Of a stretch of 64,000 nt of DNA, positions 59,666 to 64,000 are shown one piece after another; within the stretch, counting starts at the first letter, position 1; each line of letters starts with the position of its first letter. The position numbers and the translations under genes are program-made. Location of the stretch: NCBI GenBank assembly GCA_025146135.1, contig CP102255.1, positions 3,162,001 through 3,226,000 of the forward strand. Direction: 5' to 3'. A model generated the notes under the pieces. That model was not told the origin of the DNA and did not search any database. It saw only the letters and a list, made by a program, of their open reading frames with translations. The stretch is from Anaerotruncus colihominis (GTDB lineage Bacteria; Bacillota; Clostridia; Oscillospirales; Ruminococcaceae).

Positions 59666-61201
59666 TTACCGGGCCTGCCAACCGGCGTGATAAAACGGTT
59701 TTAACGCTTCGTACAGATGCGTGTACCGTTCGTATTGTTCTTCGTACAACCGTGCCCGCGCCGGGTCCGGCTCATACACGCGGTCGACCCGCACGCAGGC
59801 GCGCACGGCGTCCTCGCACGAGGGATACAGCCCCATCGCGCGCATTGCGATGACCGCCGCGCCCAGACAGGCTGCGTCCTTTTCCCGCAGCGTGCTGACG
59901 CTTCTGTTCAGAATATCCGCCTTGACCTGCATCCAGAGCGGAGATTTCGAAACCCCGCCCACCACGCGCATCTCTCTGAAATGAAAGCCCCTGCTTTCAT
60001 AATACTGCATATTGATTTTGAATTCATACGTCAGGGAATCCATGATGGCTTTGACGATGTCGTGCCGCGTGCTGTCGATGGTCAGCCCCACAATCGCGCC
60101 CCTGGAGGCAAGGTCATTCCAGGGCGGCCCGCTTCCGATAAAATGCGGCAGCACCAGCACCCGGCTCGGCTCCCTGGGCGCGTGCTGCGTCATCACATCA
60201 TAAACGCCGCGCCCGGTGCGCTGCGCCTCCTGCTGCTCGGCGAGGGAGAAATTGTTCTTGAACCATTTTAACAGCAGCCCGCCCACCTGGCTGGACGACA
60301 TGAGGAAATACCGGCCGGGGATGGTATATGCATAACAGGAGACGCCGGCGTGAAAGGCGCTCTCATCCGTCGTTTTCCGGCGCGACATCACGCCGATGCC
60401 CTCAATCGTGCCGTGCGAATCCATGCCGGTTTCCTCGTCGATCAGGCCGGCGCCCAGCGCCGCGCACGTCTGGTCCTGCCCGCCGGCGACAAGCGCCGTC
60501 GATTGTGTCAGGCCCAATGCTTCGGCGGCTTCGCGGGACAGATGCCCGATGATCTGACCGGGAACCGCTGTTTTGCAGAATAAATCCCGATCAAGCCCCG
60601 CCGCCCGCAGCAGTTCGTCCGACCAGTCCTTTCGCGCGATATCGAACGCCATTGTGCGCCCGGCCTGCGGATGGTCAATCCAGCCCTCCTGCGCGCCGAG
60701 GCGCTTCAGGATGTATTCTGTAAACGTCACATAGCGGTATGTCCGGGCAATCAGTTCCGGTTCGTTTTGACGCATCCACAGGATTGTCGGCAAAGAACCC
60801 ATTGGGTGCGGGCAAAATCCGGTGATATCAAAGATGCGCTGCGCCAAAATCGCATCGGTCAGCTGCCGTGTCTGAGCCTGCGCACGGTAATCCATACCGA
60901 GTATGGCGTCCCGCAGCGGCCTGTACTGCCTGTCAACCGGCATAATTTCCTCACCCAATACGGACGGGCAGAGCGCCGCGATCTCCCATGCCTGCACACC
61001 GCCGGCCTTCGCCTGTGCGGCAGCATCCCCAAGGACCCGCATTACGGCGTCCATCACAATCTGCGGGCTTTGCTCCGCCCATCCGGGGCGGCGGCTTATG
61101 ATGTCAAACTCCTCATAGCTTCTGCCGAAGCATGTCCCCGCTTCATCAAAGACGGCGGCCTTGCAGCCGGTCGTGCCGACGTCCAGACCGATCACATACA
61201 T
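59666..61201 (-). CDS. FGGY family carbohydrate kinase
   Basis: A 511-residue sugar kinase. MYVIGLDVGTTGCKAAVFD is the N-terminal phosphate motif, and the Asp in GGQDQTCAALGAG is in the catalytic region. VVGGVSKSPLWMQVKADILN is the FGGY C-terminal signature. Members phosphorylate ketoses such as xylulose, ribulose or fuculose, or polyols. The ATG at 61201 is chosen for the GGGAGGGG site and the normal N-terminus. It follows the class II aldolase gene by 16 bases, the order seen in fucose/rhamnose-type pathways. Confidence 0.93.
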   Translation of the reverse strand: MYVIGLDVGTTGCKAAVFDEAGTCFGRSYEEFDIISRRPGWAEQSPQIVMDAVMRVLGDAAAQAKAGGVQAWEIAALCPSVLGEEIMPVDRQYRPLRDAILGMDYRAQAQTRQLTDAILAQRIFDITGFCPHPMGSLPTILWMRQNEPELIARTYRYVTFTEYILKRLGAQEGWIDHPQAGRTMAFDIARKDWSDELLRAAGLDRDLFCKTAVPGQIIGHLSREAAEALGLTQSTALVAGGQDQTCAALGAGLIDEETGMDSHGTIEGIGVMSRRKTTDESAFHAGVSCYAYTIPGRYFLMSSSQVGGLLLKWFKNNFSLAEQQEAQRTGRGVYDVMTQHAPREPSRVLVLPHFIGSGPPWNDLASRGAIVGLTIDSTRHDIVKAIMDSLTYEFKINMQYYESRGFHFREMRVVGGVSKSPLWMQVKADILNRSVSTLREKDAACLGAAVIAMRAMGLYPSCEDAVRACVRVDRVYEPDPARARLYEEQYERYTHLYEALKPFYHAGWQAR

Positions 61202-61217
61202 CCGATCCCCTCCCGCG

Positions 61218-61883
61218 TCATTTCTTCGCCAAAAGCGCCCGCACGCCTTCAATCTCCCGCGGCGTCATCCGGTAAGCGCCGCCAAGGGCCTTTGTCACCA
61301 AAATGGCCTGGCCGACGGCTTCAAGGCACTCCAGCTTATAGCAGGCGTCCATCACATCCAATGGGGATAAGCAGAGCACGCCGTGCCCCTTGAGGATCAA
61401 AGCGCGGACATCCGGATTTTTTACAATACATTTATGGACAACCTGCGCTACCTCCTCTGTGGTGGGCACGGAGAAATCCGTCACCTCAATCCCGCCGATG
61501 TCCAGCATGGCCTCCGGCATACAGAAATCGCCAAATGTGTAGTTGGACATCGCAAAACCGGTCATGACCGGCGGATGGCTGTGCACAATCGCGCGGATAT
61601 CCGGCATCGAACGGTAAACCTCCAGATGCATACGGATATCCGCCGCCGGCTTTAAACCATCCAGCAGGTTGCCGTCCAGATCAACCAGGCTGATCTGCTC
61701 CTCGCCGATTTCCGATTTGCAGAACCCGGAAGCTGTCAGCAGCATTTGATTCTCACCGATGCGCACGCTGTAATTGCCGCCCTTGCCGATCAGCAGACCC
61801 TTTTCAGCCAGACGCACGCCTACCTTGAGCATATCCTGTTTCGTCTGACGAACCGCCTGCCTGTAAATAAATTCCTCGTACAT
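61218..61883 (-). CDS. Class II aldolase/adducin family sugar-phosphate aldolase
   Basis: A 221-residue zinc enzyme of the fuculose-1-phosphate aldolase/ribulose-5-phosphate 4-epimerase family. KGLLIGKGGNYSVR is the phosphate-binding N-terminal block, AIVHSHPP holds two Zn-binding His and ILKGHGVLC the third. It would cleave a ketose-1-phosphate to DHAP and an aldehyde, or epimerise a pentulose phosphate. The ATG at 61883 is used rather than a GTG four codons upstream. It sits between DhaL and FGGY kinase genes. Confidence 0.92.
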   Translation of the reverse strand: MYEEFIYRQAVRQTKQDMLKVGVRLAEKGLLIGKGGNYSVRIGENQMLLTASGFCKSEIGEEQISLVDLDGNLLDGLKPAADIRMHLEVYRSMPDIRAIVHSHPPVMTGFAMSNYTFGDFCMPEAMLDIGGIEVTDFSVPTTEEVAQVVHKCIVKNPDVRALILKGHGVLCLSPLDVMDACYKLECLEAVGQAILVTKALGGAYRMTPREIEGVRALLAKK

Positions 61884-61950
61884 CTGATACCTCACCCTGT
61901 TTCATTATTAGCTGCCATCCACCTGGACAGGAAAATGGCGCCTGTCAAAT

Positions 61951-62571
61951 TCAATCGGCCGTTAAATCCCTGAGCGCCTCAAAAATCAGAGCGCCCACAA
62001 CCGAACCTCCGTCCAAAACCCCGACGCTCCGCTCGCCATAGTAGGCGGCGCGGCCCCATACGGCCGTCATTTCCCGTGTGCGCTCGCTGCCGTCCCTGGC
62101 CGCTCTGGCCGCCGCTTCGAACGCGGCGCGCACGCCTTGCCGCGCGTTTTCCTCCAGCGCCGCGACACCGGGGTCCAGGGAATCCAAAATTGTCTTTTCC
62201 CCCGGTTTGGAGCCTGCACGGGCCGTCACATTGTCAAGCCCCGTCCGCATCGCCCCGGCGAGCCGGGATAAATCGCATGTGCACACGCCTTTTAAATCGC
62301 GCGCCATGCCCTTGAGAAAAAATGTAAGAATAGTTCCGAGCGAGCTTGGGGCCGCTTCGTTAAAAGCATCGCCGCATGCGTTCAGGCGCCTGCCCCAGTC
62401 CGTTTCCTGCGGCCCGCGCAGGAAACGGACCGCAGCGTGAAAGCCGCTGCTCATGGAGATGCCCAGGTCCCCGTCGCCGTTTTGCTGGTCGAGGCTGACC
62501 AGCAAATCCCTGTTTTCATCGATGCGCGCGCTGACAGCCTCAAACGCCCGCAGAAGATCGTTCGTCGTCAT
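61951..62571 (-). CDS. Dihydroxyacetone kinase subunit L (DhaL-like)
   Basis: The ATP-binding subunit of a two-component dihydroxyacetone-type kinase, with 206 residues. The Mg-ATP motif QQNGDGDLGISMSSGF and GEKTILDSLDPGV are typical, with GERSVGVLDGGSV near the end. It works with the DhaK-like protein encoded 11 bases upstream. No PTS DhaM gene is visible nearby, so the ATP-dependent or an alternative donor mode cannot be decided. The substrate may be dihydroxyacetone or a tetrulose such as erythrulose. Confidence 0.92.
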   Translation of the reverse strand: MTTNDLLRAFEAVSARIDENRDLLVSLDQQNGDGDLGISMSSGFHAAVRFLRGPQETDWGRRLNACGDAFNEAAPSSLGTILTFFLKGMARDLKGVCTCDLSRLAGAMRTGLDNVTARAGSKPGEKTILDSLDPGVAALEENARQGVRAAFEAAARAARDGSERTREMTAVWGRAAYYGERSVGVLDGGSVVGALIFEALRDLTAD

Positions 62572-62582
62572 CGTACCCTCCG

Positions 62583-63590
62583 TTATTTGTTGGCGTTTGT
62601 ATAAAAGGGTGTGCAGGCCGGCGCGCGCAGCAGCTCCTTCAGCTCGTCATCCAGCCGGAACAGAGTGACGGACAGCCCCGCCATTTCCATAGCGGTCGCA
62701 TATTCGCCCACATGCGGCATAAAGACCTTCACGCCGCGCTCCTCCAAAATCCGCGCCACGCGGCGGTACACAATGAACAGTTCCTCAGCGGGCGTACCTC
62801 CCAGGCCGTTGACCAGCACCGACACCTCGCTGCCATCCGGCAGCGGCATGTCGTCGAGCAGCCTTTCCATCAGCAGGCCGGCCGTCCGGTCCGCAGTCAT
62901 CAGTTTTTCCACTGTTATGCCCTTTTCACCGTGGATTCCCATTCCGACCTCCATTTCGTCCTCCGCGATGGCGAACGTGGGCCGCCCCGCCTCCGGCACG
63001 ATGCAGGGCGTCAGTGCGACGCCCATTGTACGGGTGTTGGCCGCCGCTTTCTCAGCGACCGCGGCCACCGCGTCCAGATCGCGCATCTGGTCGGCCGCGG
63101 CCCCGGCGCACTTGTAAGCATAGAAGATGCCGGCTACCCCGCGCCGTTTTCCGGCGTTTTCCTTCGGGGCGGAGGCCGCGTCGTCGCAGGCGCGCACACT
63201 GCGGCAGCGAATGCCGTCGAACGCGCAGTCCTCGATGGCCTGCTCAAAGTTCATCCGGTCGCCGCCGTAGTTCCCATACAGGCACAAAACGCCCGCCCCG
63301 GAATCGGCTGCGCGGATAGCTGCGGCCATCTTGGTATAGGCAGGCGACGCAAACACATTGCCGACAGCGCAGGCGTCGGCCATGCCCGCGCCCACATATC
63401 CCAAAAAGAGCGGAAGATGGCCGGAGCCGCCCGCTGTTACAATACCGACCTTTCCTTTTTTGACAGGGTATCCGGAGATCAGCACCCGGCGGTCGCCGTT
63501 TAAAAACCTGATATGATCGCCGCAGGCGGCGACGATTCCCTCCATCGTCTCGTCGACAAAATCGGCGGGACGATTGATAATTTTTTTCAT
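62583..63590 (-). CDS. Dihydroxyacetone kinase subunit K (DhaK-like)
   Basis: The substrate-binding subunit, 335 residues. The first domain begins KKIINRPADFVDETMEG and contains TAGGSGHLPLFLGYVGAG (usual form GGGSGHEP). The covalent substrate-binding His is in MGIHGEKG. The ATG at 63590 gives the family N-terminus; a start at 63611 would add seven residues. It is followed by DhaL and preceded by a second FGGY kinase gene (18-base overlap avoided by this start). Relaxed residues around GSGHLP may reflect a substrate other than dihydroxyacetone. Confidence 0.9.
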   Translation of the reverse strand: MKKIINRPADFVDETMEGIVAACGDHIRFLNGDRRVLISGYPVKKGKVGIVTAGGSGHLPLFLGYVGAGMADACAVGNVFASPAYTKMAAAIRAADSGAGVLCLYGNYGGDRMNFEQAIEDCAFDGIRCRSVRACDDAASAPKENAGKRRGVAGIFYAYKCAGAAADQMRDLDAVAAVAEKAAANTRTMGVALTPCIVPEAGRPTFAIAEDEMEVGMGIHGEKGITVEKLMTADRTAGLLMERLLDDMPLPDGSEVSVLVNGLGGTPAEELFIVYRRVARILEERGVKVFMPHVGEYATAMEMAGLSVTLFRLDDELKELLRAPACTPFYTNANK

Positions 63591-63607
63591 GCCTGCATCG
63601 CTCCCTT

Positions 63608-64000
63608 TCAAACGCCATACGTTTCATCAAACCGTTTCAATCCTGAGAACAAAGCCCGCGCTGCCGGATACACCTGCGTATACAGGGCGAACAGATCGTC
63701 ATAAAGCGCCTTCCTCGACGCATCGGGCATAAATATCCGATCCGTTTCGGCCGCAGCGAACCGCTCCGCCGCTTTTGCCGGGTCCCCACGGCAGGACGCC
63801 AGCACGGCCGCGCCGCGCGCGCCGCATACAGCGTATTCGGCTGCGCGCTGCACCGGCGCCTGGAACACATCGGCAAATATCTGGCACCAGAGGGCGTTGA
63901 CCGCTCCGCCGCCTGAAATCCGGATGCATTGCATGGGCGCCGCCACAGCGCGCAGCTGGCCGTACACCTCGCGCATACCGAGCGCCAGCCCCTCCAGCAT
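63608..64000 (-). CDS. Second FGGY family carbohydrate kinase (C-terminal part)
   Basis: The last 130 codons of an FGGY kinase; the N-terminus lies beyond the right edge. IRISGGGAVNALWCQIFADV is the typical C-terminal FGGY signature with the adenine-binding GGG, and RGAAVLAS is the following helix block. It differs from the complete FGGY kinase at 59.7 kb, so the operon encodes two such enzymes, presumably for two sugars or two steps. The ATG at the very edge is internal to the family fold and not the true start. Confidence 0.88.
   Translation of the reverse strand: MLEGLALGMREVYGQLRAVAAPMQCIRISGGGAVNALWCQIFADVFQAPVQRAAEYAVCGARGAAVLASCRGDPAKAAERFAAAETDRIFMPDASRKALYDDLFALYTQVYPAARALFSGLKRFDETYGV

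Overview
The window reads as a chromosomal segment of a GC-rich, spore-forming, low-oxygen Firmicute, most likely a gut Clostridium of the Oscillospiraceae/Ruminococcaceae type. This is inferred from the class B sortases, the SpoIID domain, the germination protein YpeB, CarD, RbsABC- and BMP-type sugar/nucleoside importers, a YjjI-type glycyl radical enzyme, and AGGAGG ribosome sites with sigma-A promoters. I saw no rRNA, tRNA, CRISPR array, transposase or phage structural gene.

Layout. 1-8.3 kb (minus strand): a hexapeptide acetyltransferase cut by the window edge, a class B sortase, and a giant ORF joining an eroded CinA-like protein, a second class B sortase and a SpoIID domain. Upstream of these lie thiI and an IscS-type cysteine desulfurase. 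8.6-14.6 kb: ypeB, a CPBP membrane protease, a cyclophilin, a secreted transglutaminase-like protein, and an isolated two-gene islet (548-residue HExxH protein plus 68-residue partner). 14.6-18.7 kb: a heterodimeric ABC exporter with a MarR regulator. 18.9-27.8 kb: a BMP-type ABC importer with a GH3 glycosidase, divergent from a LacI regulator whose operators are visible.

27.8-41.7 kb holds a compact minus-strand run of 11 genes facing a ROK repressor: a deoxyhypusine-synthase-like protein, an HldE-like PfkB kinase, a HAD phosphatase, a ROK kinase, a GmhA-like SIS isomerase, an AraC-type response regulator, a LytS-type kinase with almost no external domain, an RbsA-like protein whose ATPase motifs are destroyed, and a full RbsABC-like importer. 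41.7-44.3 kb: glucokinase, mannose-6-phosphate isomerase and CarD. 44.5-53.9 kb: a second BMP importer with a GntR regulator, divergent from a PurM-like, eIF2B-like and YjjI trio. 54-64 kb: a chemoreceptor, an RpiR regulator, and a sugar catabolic operon (RpiB, TIM, fucose-isomerase-like, FGGY kinase, class II aldolase, DhaL, DhaK, and a second FGGY kinase cut by the window edge).

The strongest candidates for undescribed biology are three. First, the CinA-sortase-SpoIID ORF, with a good internal start before the sortase part. Second, the importer, dead ATPase and sensorless kinase module, which suggests a transporter-coupled signalling system. Third, the BMP/PurM-like/eIF2B-like/YjjI set, a possible nucleoside-sugar pathway. 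Functions beyond family level are inference, since no database search was possible.
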